From positions 372,001-436,000 of the forward strand of contig NZ_JACHLJ010000003.1 of NCBI RefSeq assembly GCF_014204545.1: 64,000 nucleotides of DNA, read 5' to 3'. Under the pieces are notes generated by a model. It did not search any database, had not been told where the DNA came from, and saw nothing but the letters and a program-made list of their open reading frames with translations. Positions 8,452 through 18,581 of the stretch are shown piece after piece (the first letter of the stretch is position 1; each line of letters starts with the position of its first letter). The position numbers were made by a program, and so were the translations under genes. The DNA is from Brevundimonas vesicularis (lineage in GTDB: Bacteria; Pseudomonadota; Alphaproteobacteria; Caulobacterales; Caulobacteraceae).

Positions 8452-8867
8452 GCGGTCAAACCAAAGTGAACGGGGCAAAGTTCAAGAACAACGTCAAGAT
8501 TTCCGAGCGCCATGGCGCCGGCGAATGGCTGATCGAGCGCATCCTGCTGGTGGCGCTGCTGCCGCTGGGTCTGTGGGTCGCCTCGACCGGCTTCACCCTG
8601 GCGGGCGCCGGCTATGACGCGGCGATGGCCTGGTTCGCCAACCCGCTGAACGCCGCCCTGATGGCGATCACCGCGGTGATCTTCTTCGGCTACGTCAGCC
8701 TGGCCTGGAAAGTCATTCTGGAAGACTACGTGCCCAACGTTGGAACGCGCGGCCTTCTGGTCCTGCTGCTGAACGTCGTCTTCTTGGTGCTGGCCGCCGC
8801 CAGCGTCTTCTTCATCGTGCGGCTGGCGCTGGGTTCGGCGCCGCTGCCCGCTGGTTTCGGAGCCTGA
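8448..8867 (+). CDS. sdhD: Succinate dehydrogenase, hydrophobic anchor subunit
   Basis: Second membrane anchor of complex II (139 aa, three helices at about 27-48, 66-87 and 101-128). The GTG at 8448 overlaps the sdhC stop and has GGGGAGGG just upstream. The quinone-site pair D93-Y94 (ILEDYVPN) is present. Eleven residues before the Asp, where E. coli SdhD has haem-ligand His71, this protein has Tyr82, so the second haem ligand seems absent or replaced. Confidence 0.9.
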   Translation: MSGQTKVNGAKFKNNVKISERHGAGEWLIERILLVALLPLGLWVASTGFTLAGAGYDAAMAWFANPLNAALMAITAVIFFGYVSLAWKVILEDYVPNVGTRGLLVLLLNVVFLVLAAASVFFIVRLALGSAPLPAGFGA

Positions 8868-8874
8868 TTAACTG

Positions 8875-10659
8875 ATGGCCGCTTACGAACTGATCGATCA
8901 CGAATACGACGTCGTCGTCGTCGGCGCCGGGGGCTCGGGCCTTCGCGCTGCGCTCGGCGCCGCCCAGCAGGGGCTGAAGGTCGCCTGCGTGACCAAGGTC
9001 TTCCCCACCCGCTCGCACACCGTCGCGGCCCAGGGCGGCATCTCCGCCTCGCTCGGCAACATGGGCGAGGACAGCTGGCAATGGCACATGTACGACACCG
9101 TCAAGGGGTCGGACTGGCTGGGCGACCAGGACTCGATCGAATATCTGGTCCGCAACGCGCCCAAGGCCGTCTATGAACTGGAACACTGGGGCGTGCCCTT
9201 CTCGCGCACCGAGGAAGGCAAGATCTATCAGCGCGCCTTCGGCGGCATGACCCGCAACTTCGGCGAAGGCCCGGTGCAGCGCACCTGCGCCGCCGCCGAC
9301 CGCACCGGCCACGCCATCCTGCACACCCTGTACGGCCAGTCAGTGCGTCGGGAAGTGAAGTTCTTCGTCGAATATTTCGCGCTGGACCTGATCATGCAGG
9401 ACGGCGCCTGCACGGGCGTGACCGCACTTCAGCTCGACAACGGCCAACTGCACCAGTTCCGCGCCAAGATGGTGGTTCTGGCGACCGGCGGATACGGCCG
9501 CGCCTATTTCAGCGCCACCTCGGCCCACACCTGCACCGGCGACGGCAATGCGATGGTGCTGCGCGCCGGCCTGCCGTTGCAGGACATGGAGTTCGTGCAG
9601 TTCCACCCGACCGGCATCTATGGCGCCGGCTGCCTGATCACCGAGGGCGCACGGGGCGAGGGCGGTTATCTGACCAACTCGGAAGGCGAGCGCTTCATGG
9701 AGCGCTATGCGCCGACCGTGAAGGACCTGGCCCCGCGCGACATGGTCTCGCGCTCCATGACCATCGAAATCCGTGAAGGTCGCGGCGTGGGTCCGAACAA
9801 GGACCACATCTTCCTGCACCTGGACCACCTGGATCCGAAGATCCTGCACCAGCGCCTGCCGGGCATTTCGGAGTCGGCCAAGATCTTCGCCGGCGTGGAT
9901 GTGACCAAGGAGCCGATCCCGGTCCTGCCGACCGTCCACTACAACATGGGCGGCATCCCCACGAACTATCACGGCGAAGTCCTGACGCTGCGCGACGGCA
10001 ACCCCGACAGCGTGGTTCCGGGCCTGATGGCCGTGGGCGAGGCGGCATGCGTTTCGGTGCACGGCGCCAACCGCCTGGGCTCCAACTCCCTGACCGACCT
10101 GGTGGTGTTCGGCCGCGCCGTCGGCTTGCGCTGCGGTGAAGTCGTCGACAAGGCCTCGGCCGTGCCGTCGGCCTCCAAGAGCCAGACCGACCAGCACCTG
10201 GCCCGCCTGGACCGATTCCGCTACGCCGACGGCTCGACCCCGACCGCCGAGCTGCGTCTGTCGATGCAGCGCGCGATGCAGGCCGATGCGGCGGTGTTCC
10301 GCACCGGCGAGACCCTGCAGCAGGGCACCGACAAGCTGCGCGCCATCGAGGCGGCCGGCGCCGACATCAAGACCACCGATCGCGGCCTGATCTGGAATAC
10401 GGACCTGGTCGAGACTCTGGAATACGACAACCTGATCGCCCAGGCGATGGTGACGATCGAGGGCGGCCTAAACCGCACGGAATCGCGCGGCGCCCACGCC
10501 CGCGAAGACTATCCCGATCGCGACGACGTCAACTGGATGAAGCACACCCTGGCGTGGAAGCGTCCGGGCGAGCAGGTCCAGATCGATTATCGTCCGGTCC
10601 ACAACTACACCATGTCCGACGACATCGCGTATATCGAACCGAAGGCGCGGGTTTACTAA
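8875..10659 (+). CDS. sdhA: Succinate dehydrogenase flavoprotein subunit
   Basis: Catalytic subunit that oxidises succinate to fumarate, with covalent FAD (594 aa, normal). The FAD-binding motif GAGGSGLRA is at 17-25. The flavinylation His is H48 in [10 protein letters not shown]. Active-site segments include [22 protein letters not shown] and the catalytic-Arg region. It ends with the typical KARVY. It starts 7 nt after sdhD and is followed by sdhB one nucleotide past its stop. Confidence 0.98.
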   Translation: MAAYELIDHEYDVVVVGAGGSGLRAALGAAQQGLKVACVTKVFPTRSHTVAAQGGISASLGNMGEDSWQWHMYDTVKGSDWLGDQDSIEYLVRNAPKAVYELEHWGVPFSRTEEGKIYQRAFGGMTRNFGEGPVQRTCAAADRTGHAILHTLYGQSVRREVKFFVEYFALDLIMQDGACTGVTALQLDNGQLHQFRAKMVVLATGGYGRAYFSATSAHTCTGDGNAMVLRAGLPLQDMEFVQFHPTGIYGAGCLITEGARGEGGYLTNSEGERFMERYAPTVKDLAPRDMVSRSMTIEIREGRGVGPNKDHIFLHLDHLDPKILHQRLPGISESAKIFAGVDVTKEPIPVLPTVHYNMGGIPTNYHGEVLTLRDGNPDSVVPGLMAVGEAACVSVHGANRLGSNSLTDLVVFGRAVGLRCGEVVDKASAVPSASKSQTDQHLARLDRFRYADGSTPTAELRLSMQRAMQADAAVFRTGETLQQGTDKLRAIEAAGADIKTTDRGLIWNTDLVETLEYDNLIAQAMVTIEGGLNRTESRGAHAREDYPDRDDVNWMKHTLAWKRPGEQVQIDYRPVHNYTMSDDIAYIEPKARVY

Positions 10660-10660
10660 G

Positions 10661-11455
10661 ATGGTCCAGCTTACTCTCCCCAGAGGCTCCAAGCCGACGA
10701 CCGGCAAGGTCCACAAGGCCGCGCCGGGTTCCAAGGACGTCAAGACCTACAAGGTCTATCGCTACGATCCGGAGACCGACGCCGATCCGCGATGGGACAC
10801 CTATGAGGTGCCGACCGGCGACCACGGCCCGATGCTGCTGGACGCCCTGATCCACATCAAGAACACCATCGATCCGACCCTGTCGTTCCGGCGCTCGTGC
10901 CGCGAGGGCATCTGCGGCTCGTGCTCGATGAACATCGACGGGCGCAACGCCTTGGCCTGCACCAAGGGCTGGGACGAATGCGCGTCCAACAACATCACCA
11001 TCTCCCCCCTGCCCCACCAGCCGGTGGTCAAGGACCTGGTGACGGACCTGAGCCTGTTCTACGCCCAGTACGACTCGATCCAGCCGTATCTGCAATCGGA
11101 CGAACCGGATCCCGAGAAGGAACGTCTGCAGACCCCGGCCGAGCGCGAGAAGCTGGACGGCCTGTATGAGTGCATCCTGTGCGCCTGCTGCTCGACCTCG
11201 TGCCCCAGCTACTGGTGGAACCAGGAAGAGTACCTGGGCCCGGCGGCGCTGCTGCAATCCTATCGCTGGATTTCCGACAGCCGCGACGACGCGACCCAGA
11301 AGCGTCTGGACGACCTGGAAGACCCGTTCAAACTGTATCGCTGCCACACGATCATGAACTGCGCCCAGGTCTGCCCCAAGGGTCTGAACCCGGCCAAGGC
11401 CATCGCCGAGACCAAGAAGCTGATGGTCGCGCCGAGCCGCAAGAAGGCGGCCTGA
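10661..11455 (+). CDS. sdhB: Succinate dehydrogenase iron-sulfur subunit
   Basis: Electron-transfer subunit of complex II (264 aa). Three cluster motifs are visible in order: [22 protein letters not shown] for [2Fe-2S], [12 protein letters not shown] for [4Fe-4S], and [17 protein letters not shown] for [3Fe-4S]. It is the last gene of sdhCDAB and the only one followed by a terminator. Confidence 0.98.
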   Translation: MVQLTLPRGSKPTTGKVHKAAPGSKDVKTYKVYRYDPETDADPRWDTYEVPTGDHGPMLLDALIHIKNTIDPTLSFRRSCREGICGSCSMNIDGRNALACTKGWDECASNNITISPLPHQPVVKDLVTDLSLFYAQYDSIQPYLQSDEPDPEKERLQTPAEREKLDGLYECILCACCSTSCPSYWWNQEEYLGPAALLQSYRWISDSRDDATQKRLDDLEDPFKLYRCHTIMNCAQVCPKGLNPAKAIAETKKLMVAPSRKKAA

Positions 11456-11463
11456 TTTAGAAA

Positions 11464-11493
11464 CCCCCGGAGCACCGCTCCGGGGGTCTTTTT
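11464..11493 (+). terminator. Intrinsic terminator of sdhCDAB
   Basis: A perfect 10-bp stem, CCCCCGGAGC (11464-11473) with GCTCCGGGGG (11477-11486), has a 3-nt loop and runs into TCTTTTTG. It starts 8 nt after the sdhB stop. Confidence 0.92.
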
Positions 11494-11501
11494 GTTGTCG
11501 T

Positions 11502-11879
11502 CTAATCGGCCAGCTTGAGCCCGCAGTGGGCGGCGAAATGACGAAAGTCGGAATCGCCGGAGATCAACGGAATTCCCGCATCAATGCAGGACTGGGCGAT
11601 CAGGGCGTCGGCCAACCGCGCCTTGAGACCGCGCATCGCGAGCGCGCGGCGATTGAGCGCCGCCCTTTCCCAATAGCCGTCGATCACCGGCACGAGCGGC
11701 GCCGCGCCCAACAGCGCGTCGAGATCGCTTTCAGGCGACGGGGCGGACAGCAGTTCCGTCAGAACCAGCGGCGGCAGCACCAGCCGCTCGTCGCGAAGGG
11801 CGCGGCGAACCGCCGGTCGTGCGGGTCCATCGAAGCCGTGCAGAAAATGCAGGACCGCGCTGGTGTCGGCGGCGATCAA
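11502..11879 (-). CDS. PIN-domain toxin of VapC type
   Basis: Predicted ribonuclease toxin (125 aa). The PIN acidic residues are in place: D5 (AADTSAVL), E42 (LTELLS), D91 (LADALIAQ) and D109 with D111 (SGDSDF). The TTG at 11879-11877 overlaps the antitoxin stop as TTGA, indicating translational coupling; no better start exists before D5. Known VapC toxins cleave tRNA or rRNA; the target here is unknown. It lies just after the sdh terminator. Confidence 0.85.
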   Translation of the reverse strand: MIAADTSAVLHFLHGFDGPARPAVRRALRDERLVLPPLVLTELLSAPSPESDLDALLGAAPLVPVIDGYWERAALNRRALAMRGLKARLADALIAQSCIDAGIPLISGDSDFRHFAAHCGLKLAD

Positions 11880-12106
11880 ACCGACCGATCCGATCCATCC
11901 AGCAACCGATCCTGGCGCAGGTCGTCGAGATCGACCTCCAATGGCGCGCGGCCTTCCAGGGCCAGCATGCGACGGCTCCAGTCCGAATGCGCCAGGGTTT
12001 CGAGCGCCCGACGCAGGGTTTCCGTCACGCCCTGGCCCGTCGCATCCTGAGCCGCCGCCAGGAGGCGGGCGGGCAGGATGGCGGTGATCTTGCGCATGTC
12101 GTTCAT
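11876..12106 (-). CDS. Ribbon-helix-helix antitoxin of VapB type
   Basis: A 76-aa protein upstream of and overlapping the PIN toxin. The N-terminal segment KITAILPARLLAAAQDATGQGVTETLRRALE fits a ribbon-helix-helix DNA-binding domain. The acidic tail LEVDLDDLRQDRLLDGSD is a likely toxin-inhibiting region. A start at the second Met (12097) is also possible. Such antitoxins usually autorepress their promoter; an AT-rich stretch just upstream (about 12113-12126) is the natural place for an operator. Confidence 0.8.
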   Translation of the reverse strand: MNDMRKITAILPARLLAAAQDATGQGVTETLRRALETLAHSDWSRRMLALEGRAPLEVDLDDLRQDRLLDGSDRSV

Positions 12107-12172
12107 GCGTCGATAATGCCATATTCAGATGCTGGCGCCAACTTACGGCCTTGCGCCCGCGCGCCGGCTTGA

Positions 12173-12505
<333 letters not shown>

Positions 12506-12506
12506 A

Positions 12507-13373
12507 ATGGGCGATCCGGGGCTGATCGAGAGGATCGGCCGCTGGATTGACCATTGGATCGGGGAGGCCGACCCGGCCGGACCGCCGCCGATCCTGGGGA
12601 TCGCGGGGTCGCAAGGGTGTGGGAAATCCACCCTGGCGCATGAGGTCGCCCAGCGGTTCGGCGGGGCGACCCTGTCTCTGGACGACGTCTATCTGACCAA
12701 GGCGGAACGGGCCGATCTGGCGGGGCGGGTGCATCCGCTGTTCGCCACGCGCGGGTCGCCTGGCACGCATGACCTGGGTTTGCTGCATCGGCTTTTGGAC
12801 CGGCTTTCGCGTGCGGGTCCGGACGACCGGACGCCGCTGCCCCGTTTCGACAAGCTGGCCGACGACCGGGCGCCCGAGGCGGACTGGACCGTCGTGCAGG
12901 GGCGGCCGAGCGTGATCGTGCTGGAGGGGTGGTGCCTGGGGGCGACGGCGCAGGCGGCGACAGCCCTGGTCACGCCGATCAATGCGCTGGAAGCCGCGCA
13001 GGATGCGGATGGCCTGTGGCGGGGCGCGGTCAACGCGGCACTGGCGCGGGACTATGGGCCGCTGCACGCGTGGCTCGACGCCCTGATCTTCCTGAAGGCG
13101 CCGTCGTTCGATGTCGTGCTGGACTGGCGCTGCGAACAGGAGGCGGGGCTGATGAAGCGCGACGCCGTACCGCCTGAGCGACGCGCGGCCCTGGCGGTCT
13201 TCGTCCAGCACTATGAGCGACTGACCCGGCACATGATCGAAGGCGGCGTCGCCGCCGATCTGATCGTCGATCTGGACCGGGATCGTCGGATTGTGGGTCT
13301 GGAGGGCGCGGATTTCCTCGCGGCGACAGGGGGCGTGGCGCCGGAGCCGGCCTCGCGCGTTATGCAACCATGA
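12507..13373 (+). CDS. P-loop kinase, plant-type D-glycerate 3-kinase-like
   Basis: A 288-aa P-loop kinase with Walker A GSQGCGKS at 34-41, then SLDDVYLTKAER, LPRFDKLADDR and the conserved VIVLEGWCLGA block. This arrangement is that of GLYK/YggC/Tda10-type kinases related to phosphoribulokinase and pantothenate kinase. The substrate is inferred, not shown; glycerate would link it to serine/glycolate metabolism. It begins 1 nt after the ferredoxin stop and shares ATGA (13370-13373) with the following PilZ gene. Confidence 0.8.
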   Translation: MGDPGLIERIGRWIDHWIGEADPAGPPPILGIAGSQGCGKSTLAHEVAQRFGGATLSLDDVYLTKAERADLAGRVHPLFATRGSPGTHDLGLLHRLLDRLSRAGPDDRTPLPRFDKLADDRAPEADWTVVQGRPSVIVLEGWCLGATAQAATALVTPINALEAAQDADGLWRGAVNAALARDYGPLHAWLDALIFLKAPSFDVVLDWRCEQEAGLMKRDAVPPERRAALAVFVQHYERLTRHMIEGGVAADLIVDLDRDRRIVGLEGADFLAATGGVAPEPASRVMQP

Positions 13374-13717
13374 GCCTGTTTGGATCAAAGCCCGCCGCCA
13401 CGGACGACAGACGGTCGGCGACGCGTCGGCCGGCCAATGCGCGCGGCGTCGTCTGCGCGCCCGGCGTGGAGACGGCCTGCCTGATCATCGATCTGTCAGA
13501 AGGCGGCATGAAGGTTTGGCTGGACCGCGGGGCCGCCCTGCCGCGCGAGGTGGTGGTGGTCGATGTCGAGCAAGCCGTGGCCTATCCTGCGACCGTCGTT
13601 TGGCAGAGGACGAACGAGGCGGGCTTGAGACAGACCGGCGCCAAATCCCTGCGCGGCCTGGCGCCCGCCCGGCTGGTCGGAGCGCGCGAGGCCTGGCTGA
13701 GGGCCGGGGGTCGCTAG
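13370..13717 (+). CDS. PilZ domain protein
   Basis: A 115-aa single-domain protein with the two c-di-GMP-binding hallmarks: an Arg-rich RRSATRR near residues 14-20 and DLSEGGMKV near 41-49. The domain is probably a cytosolic c-di-GMP receptor. It is translationally coupled to the kinase gene upstream and convergent with the HAD gene, sharing the CTAG stop at 13714-13717. Output partner unknown. Confidence 0.85.
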   Translation: MSLFGSKPAATDDRRSATRRPANARGVVCAPGVETACLIIDLSEGGMKVWLDRGAALPREVVVVDVEQAVAYPATVVWQRTNEAGLRQTGAKSLRGLAPARLVGAREAWLRAGGR

Positions 13718-14577
13718 AGCCCGGCTGGCATGGATCCGGCGTTGATGGCGATGCGGCCCACCAGACCCTTGACGATCAGGTCGAGCGCCGAACCCTCGCG
13801 GTAGTCGGCGGCGGCGACGAAGTTCACCCGGTCCTCGGAGATCAGGGAATAGACCTTCTTCTGATCCTTCTCGTTCGAGCGTGGATCATAGACGGCGATG
13901 GAGAAGCCGCCCTTGGTGTGCATCATCTTCATGGTCGGCACGTCGGTGTCGCCGTCGCCGATGAAGATCATCCGATCAAAGGGCACGGCGCGCTCGTCGT
14001 CGGGGATGAAGTGGTTGATCCGCTCGTGCTCCCAGTGGTTCTTCACCCCCTTGTTGATGCGGAACAGATACTGGGTCTTGGTGGTGTAGTTGACGCCGAC
14101 GGCCGGCCAGGCCGCCTCGCCCTTGTCGTCATAGACATAGTGGGAGGCGAAGACGTGGGTCAGGGCGGGGCGGATCGGCGTGCCGTCGATCATCTCCTCC
14201 AGCCCGGCGGAGATGATGTAATGCTCGATCTCCAGCCCGTATTTGGCCCCGAAGGCGTTCATCCGGTCGAACCAGCTGAGGTCCTTCAGCCCCTCGAACA
14301 GGGCCACCGCCTCGCCGTGCTGGCGCAGGGTCTCGCGCGTCACCGGGGCGCCGTTCTGACGCGCGTGATGCAGCATCAGCTGCATATACATCAGGATGCC
14401 GTCGCCGTCGGCGTCCTTGGTCAGGCGCTCGGCCTCTTCCCAGAAGGCGCCGATACCCATGCCGACGGAGGGGATGAAGGACACCTCCTGCATATTGCCG
14501 CGCGCCAGGGTGCCGTCGAAATCATAGATCAGGGCAGTCTTCAGCAGCGGGGTCTTGGGTTCGGCCGTATCGGACAT
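13714..14577 (-). CDS. HAD-superfamily hydrolase
   Basis: A 287-aa HAD phosphatase-like protein. Motif I is at D19-F20-D21 (IYDFDGTLARGN); motif IV is FIGDGDTDVPTMK with the acidic pair. The alpha-helical cap between them contains many aromatic residues and a GLEEMIDGT segment. The substrate is unknown. Its stop overlaps the convergent PilZ gene. The protein is soluble with no signal peptide. Confidence 0.82.
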   Translation of the reverse strand: MSDTAEPKTPLLKTALIYDFDGTLARGNMQEVSFIPSVGMGIGAFWEEAERLTKDADGDGILMYMQLMLHHARQNGAPVTRETLRQHGEAVALFEGLKDLSWFDRMNAFGAKYGLEIEHYIISAGLEEMIDGTPIRPALTHVFASHYVYDDKGEAAWPAVGVNYTTKTQYLFRINKGVKNHWEHERINHFIPDDERAVPFDRMIFIGDGDTDVPTMKMMHTKGGFSIAVYDPRSNEKDQKKVYSLISEDRVNFVAAADYREGSALDLIVKGLVGRIAINAGSMPAGL

Positions 14578-14612
14578 GGGGACGAGATCCTTGGTGGAAC
14601 CCGCCCTCTATA

Positions 14613-15125
14613 TCAGCCCGCCGCGCCCGTCGATTGGCGTCGCTGGCCGAAGGTGGGCGCCGCCGCCTTCTGCTCGGCCCAATAGTCGGCGCCCGTCGTC
14701 GGCTTGAACATGGTGCGCGGCGACCCGTTGCGGGCCACCACGGCGAAGGTGTTGGTCGAGGCCTGATAGATCAGGGTGTCGCCGTTGGGCCGTTTGACGG
14801 TCTCGGCGTCGCGCGGAGGCTTTGTCGTGAAAGCCGTGACCTTGGTCAGATAATCCTCGGCCGAGCGTGCGCCGAAGTCTGCGCCGTTGCGGTCGTAGAG
14901 ACGCGCGACCTTGGCGTCGACGGTTTCGCGCCGATTGGCGGTCAGGACGGGTTTCTCCTGAGGCGTCGCAGCCTCTTCGCTTGCCGTCGGCATGGACGTC
15001 AGGGCGACGGGTTCGGCGCTCGCCGTCCTTTCCCGCGTCTCAACCGCCGAGCTGTTGTCGCAGCCGCCAAGTCCCAGCAGACCGCTCAGGACCAGCGCGG
15101 CCCCTCCCCTCGTCAGCATTCTCAT
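14613..15125 (-). CDS. Lipoprotein with pyocin/polymorphic-toxin-like C-terminal domain
   Basis: The signal peptide ends in lipobox LGLGG-C22. A Ser/Ala/Glu-rich linker precedes a compact C-terminal domain from about residue 72: VARLYDRNGADFGARSAEDYL, then VKRPNGDTLIYQASTNTFAVV and PRTMFKPTTGADYW. This pattern recalls domains annotated as pyocin large subunit-like or found at the ends of polymorphic toxins. No immunity gene or secretion apparatus is adjacent, so a toxin role is not implied. The resemblance is from memory. Confidence 0.6.
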   Translation of the reverse strand: MRMLTRGGAALVLSGLLGLGGCDNSSAVETRERTASAEPVALTSMPTASEEAATPQEKPVLTANRRETVDAKVARLYDRNGADFGARSAEDYLTKVTAFTTKPPRDAETVKRPNGDTLIYQASTNTFAVVARNGSPRTMFKPTTGADYWAEQKAAAPTFGQRRQSTGAAG

Positions 15126-15227
15126 TCTTCCCTCCAGATACCCGCTGTACGCGACGAAAGCACAACTTTATTGTTCGTGCAATGTTCTCGTCTCGACGGC
15201 GTCACGCGCGGCGGCTAGACCGTGGGC

Positions 15228-16457
15228 ATGGACACTCGCCCCCTTTCGAACCGCAAGATCCTGCTGATCGTGGGCGGCGGCATCGCGGCCTATAAGGCGC
15301 TGGAGCTGGTGAGGCTGATCGCTAAGGCGGGCGGGCAGACGCGGGTGATCCTGACGGAGTCAGGAGCCGAATTCGTCACGCCCCTGTCGCTGGCGGCGCT
15401 GAGCGGTCATCCGGTGCGGTCGGGCCTGTTCCACCCGGACGACGAGACCAGCATGGGCCATATCGAGCTGTCGCGCTGGGCCGATCTTGTGGTGGTGGCG
15501 CCGGCGACGGCGGGGCTGATCGCCAAGGCGGCGAACGGGCTGGCCGACGACCTGGCCTCGACCACCCTGATCGCCACGGACAAGCGGGTGCTGTTGGCGC
15601 CGGCGATGAATGTGCGGATGTGGGAGCATCCGGCGGTGCAGGCCAATATGGAGCGATTGAAGGCCTTTCCGGGCTTCCACGGCGTGGCGGTGGTGGGGCC
15701 GGACGACGGCGAGATGGCCTGCGGCGAATACGGACCGGGGCGCATGGCGGAACCCGCCGCGATCCTGGAGGCCATTGAAGGTCTGCTGGCGGGTGTGGCG
15801 GGGCGACCGCTGGCCGGGCGTAAGGCGGTGGTCACCGCCGGGCCGACCTTCGAACCGATCGACCCGGTGCGGGGCTTGACCAATCGCTCCAGCGGCAAAC
15901 AGGGCTACGCCATCGCCGCCGCCCTGGCCGAACTGGGGGCCGAGGTGACGCTGGTGTCGGGGCCGACGGCGTTGGCCGCCCCGATCGGCGTGACGCGGAT
16001 CGATGTGGAGAGCGCGCTGGAGATGCAAGCGGCGACGCAGAGCGCCCTTCCCGCCGACATCGCCGTGCTGTCGGCCGCCGTCGCCGACTGGCGCGTCGAC
16101 ACCATCGCCGGCGGCAAGATCAAGAAGGGACCGGGCGGCCCGCCGACCCTGGCCCTGATCGAGAACCCCGACATCCTGGCCGGCGTCGCCGCGCCCGGTC
16201 CGAACCGCCCGGCCCTGGTCATCGGTTTCGCCGCCGAGACGACGGACCTGGAGGCCAATGCGCGCGCCAAGCTGTCGCGAAAGGGCTGCGACTGGATCCT
16301 GGGCAACGACGTGTCCGACGACGTGTTCGGATCGGACGGCAACGCCGTGCTGCTGGTCACCGCCGATCGGACCGAGACCTGGCCGCGCCAGTCCAAGACC
16401 GCCATCGCCCGGGCCGTCGCCGTCCGCATCGCCGATCATTTCAAGGCCCCCGAATGA
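15228..16457 (+). CDS. coaBC: Bifunctional phosphopantothenoylcysteine decarboxylase / phosphopantothenate--cysteine ligase
   Basis: Two consecutive steps of coenzyme A synthesis in one protein (409 aa). The N-terminal FMN-dependent decarboxylase half has [14 protein letters not shown], the active-site His region [23 protein letters not shown] and the flexible-flap Cys in [10 protein letters not shown]. The C-terminal CTP-dependent ligase half begins near [21 protein letters not shown] and contains SAAVADW. ATG 15228 is preferred over an in-frame GTG at 15222. The stop overlaps dut as ATGA. Confidence 0.96.
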   Translation: MDTRPLSNRKILLIVGGGIAAYKALELVRLIAKAGGQTRVILTESGAEFVTPLSLAALSGHPVRSGLFHPDDETSMGHIELSRWADLVVVAPATAGLIAKAANGLADDLASTTLIATDKRVLLAPAMNVRMWEHPAVQANMERLKAFPGFHGVAVVGPDDGEMACGEYGPGRMAEPAAILEAIEGLLAGVAGRPLAGRKAVVTAGPTFEPIDPVRGLTNRSSGKQGYAIAAALAELGAEVTLVSGPTALAAPIGVTRIDVESALEMQAATQSALPADIAVLSAAVADWRVDTIAGGKIKKGPGGPPTLALIENPDILAGVAAPGPNRPALVIGFAAETTDLEANARAKLSRKGCDWILGNDVSDDVFGSDGNAVLLVTADRTETWPRQSKTAIARAVAVRIADHFKAPE

Positions 16458-16909
16458 CCGAGACCCCGATCCAGATCCTGCGCCTGCCGCATTCCGAAGG
16501 CCTTCCCCTCCCCGCCTATGAGACGGCCGGGTCGGCGGGCATGGACCTGCGCGCCGCCGTGCCCGAGGATCAGCCTATGACCCTGGCGCCGGGTCAGCGG
16601 GCCCTTGTGCCCACTGGGCTGAAGATCGCCCTGCCGCTGGGGTATGAGGCCCAGGTGCGGGCGCGCTCGGGACTGGCTTTGAAACACGGCATCATCTGCC
16701 CCAATGCGCCGGGCACCATCGACAGCGACTATCGCGGCGAGTGCGGCGTGATCCTGGCCAACATCGGCGCCGAACCCTTCGTCATCCGCCGCGGCGAGCG
16801 CATCGCCCAGTTGGTGATCGCCCGACATGAGCGGGCGGACTGGGTTGAGGTCGAGACGCTGGACGAGACCGCACGCGGGACCGGCGGTTTCGGATCGACG
16901 GGGCGCTGA
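16454..16909 (+). CDS. dut: Deoxyuridine 5'-triphosphate nucleotidohydrolase
   Basis: Trimeric dUTPase (151 aa), hydrolysing dUTP to dUMP. All five motifs are present: [30 protein letters not shown] with catalytic Asp, [10 protein letters not shown], and the glycine-rich [10 protein letters not shown] at the C-terminus. It is coupled to coaBC by a 4-bp overlap, the common dfp-dut arrangement. Confidence 0.97.
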   Translation: MTETPIQILRLPHSEGLPLPAYETAGSAGMDLRAAVPEDQPMTLAPGQRALVPTGLKIALPLGYEAQVRARSGLALKHGIICPNAPGTIDSDYRGECGVILANIGAEPFVIRRGERIAQLVIARHERADWVEVETLDETARGTGGFGSTGR

Positions 16910-16913
16910 CGCC

Positions 16914-17861
16914 CTAAACCAGCGGCGCGGTCGGCTGGATGAGGCTGGCCTTTCGGCGGATGTGTTCGCGCCAGGCGGTGTAGAGGCCGCTGGAGGCGAT
17001 CAGGGCGGCGCCGGCCAGGGTGGTGAGAGTGGGCGTCGCGGCCATCAGCCACCAGCCGAAGACGATGGCGCCGACGATCTGGAGATAGTCGAAGGGCGCG
17101 ACCACGGCGACCGGGGCCTTTTGCAGCGAGGCGGTCATGAACAGCTGGGCCAGGCCGCCGGCGATGCCCGATCCGATCAGCAGGCCGAAGGTGCCGAGCG
17201 CGTGCCAATGGCCGACGAAGGGGAGCAGGATCGCCCCCACGACCGAACAGGCGGCGAAGAACCAGAAGACGATGGCGGCGACGTGTTCGGTGTCGCGCAG
17301 CTGGCGCAGGGTGATGGTGACGCCGGCCGTCAGCACCGCCCCGATCAAGGCGAAGGCCACGCCCGCCAGCGGCACCGAATGGCCGACGCCCGGCCGCATG
17401 ACGACGATCACGCCGATGAAGCCGACAGCGACGGCGGCCCAGCGGCGCGGGCCGACCGCCTCCTTCAGCACGAAGAAGGACAGGATGGTGGCGAAGATCG
17501 GAGCGGTGAAGCTGAGGGTCGTCGCGTCGGCGAGAGGCAGCAGCGTCAGCGTCTGGAACAGGCACAGGATGGCCGCGACGCCCAGGGCGCTGCGTCCCAG
17601 ATGAGCCAGGGGGCGGCGCGTCGACAGGGCCGAGAGGCCGCCCGGCTGGGTCAGCACCCAGGCCAGCACCACCGGCAGGCCGAAGAAGGCGCGGTAGAAC
17701 AGCATTTCCAGCGCCGCGACGCCATCCTGCGACGCCACCTTCAACGTCGCCGTCATGATCGAAAAACAGCCGGCGGCGGCGATGCGCAGAAGAATGCCGC
17801 GGACGACATCCTCGCCCGCGGCTTTCGATGGATCAGGCGAAGGCCGCGCGGCGGCGACCAT
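16914..17861 (-). CDS. DMT superfamily (EamA) transporter
   Basis: Inner-membrane protein of 315 aa with ten predicted helices in two EamA repeats (first about residues 24-155, second about 168-300). Typical segments are FYRAFFGLPVVLAWVLTQ, LSFTAPIFATILSFFVLKEAVGPRRWAAVAVGFIGVIVVMRPG and the second-repeat PFDYLQIVGAIVFGWWLMAATPT. The substrate is unknown; relatives export amino acids or metabolites. Convergent with dut, 4 nt apart. Confidence 0.88.
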   Translation of the reverse strand: MVAAARPSPDPSKAAGEDVVRGILLRIAAAGCFSIMTATLKVASQDGVAALEMLFYRAFFGLPVVLAWVLTQPGGLSALSTRRPLAHLGRSALGVAAILCLFQTLTLLPLADATTLSFTAPIFATILSFFVLKEAVGPRRWAAVAVGFIGVIVVMRPGVGHSVPLAGVAFALIGAVLTAGVTITLRQLRDTEHVAAIVFWFFAACSVVGAILLPFVGHWHALGTFGLLIGSGIAGGLAQLFMTASLQKAPVAVVAPFDYLQIVGAIVFGWWLMAATPTLTTLAGAALIASSGLYTAWREHIRRKASLIQPTAPLV

Positions 17862-17870
17862 GTCGCGCGC

Positions 17871-18383
17871 TTAGGCCTGGCCGGTTTCGACCGGCTGCTG
17901 GGCGATCTGCTGCTGGCGCGCGATGTAGATGGCGGCGAAGTCGATGGGGTCCAGCTGGAACGGGGGGTAGAAGCCGCCGTCGGCCGTGGCGCCCGAGATG
18001 ATCTCGCGCGCAAACGGGAACAGGTAGCGCGGGCATTCGATCAGCAGCAGTGGCTCGATGTCCTGCTCCTGGACATTGGCCAGCTGGAACAGGCCGCCGT
18101 AAACCAGTTCGACGTGGAAGACGGGCTGGTTCTCGTGCGTCGCCTTGATCGACAGCTTCAGGTCCAGTTCGAACAGGCCGTCGGGGCGGCCCTGGGCGGC
18201 CATTTCGACGCCGAGGTCGATCGAGGGCTTGCCGTCGATGCGCAGGGATTCCGGGGCGCGCGGGTTCTCGAACGAGAAGTCGCGAACGTATTGCGCCAGG
18301 ATGCGGAAGCCGGGACCAGCGGGCTGACCCTGTTGGGCGTCGCCTTGCTGGGGCTGTTCGGCGGGAGGAGCGGCGTCGGTCAT
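17871..18383 (-). CDS. secB: Protein-export chaperone SecB
   Basis: Cytosolic tetrameric chaperone that keeps preproteins unfolded and delivers them to SecA, which is also in this window. The protein has 170 aa. The core has [28 protein letters not shown] and [25 protein letters not shown]-like motifs. A Gln/Pro-rich N-terminal tail of about 24 residues precedes the core. Divergent from the Tim44-like gene. Confidence 0.96.
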   Translation of the reverse strand: MTDAAPPAEQPQQGDAQQGQPAGPGFRILAQYVRDFSFENPRAPESLRIDGKPSIDLGVEMAAQGRPDGLFELDLKLSIKATHENQPVFHVELVYGGLFQLANVQEQDIEPLLLIECPRYLFPFAREIISGATADGGFYPPFQLDPIDFAAIYIARQQQIAQQPVETGQA

Positions 18384-18581
18384 GAAACGGTCTTTGGCGC
18401 AGTTTGGGGCCGATGAGGCCGGAATGAGGCGCGCCGACTACCATGCCGGGACGCTTGGCCGCAACGTCGCGCGCGCGATTGGGGGCGCGCTTCGCCTTGC
18501 CTCGCCCTATATGAGCCCGTAATCACGCCAGACTAAGTGTTTGGCGCGCCCGTCGTTCGCTACAGGAATCTCCCCTTGAAC

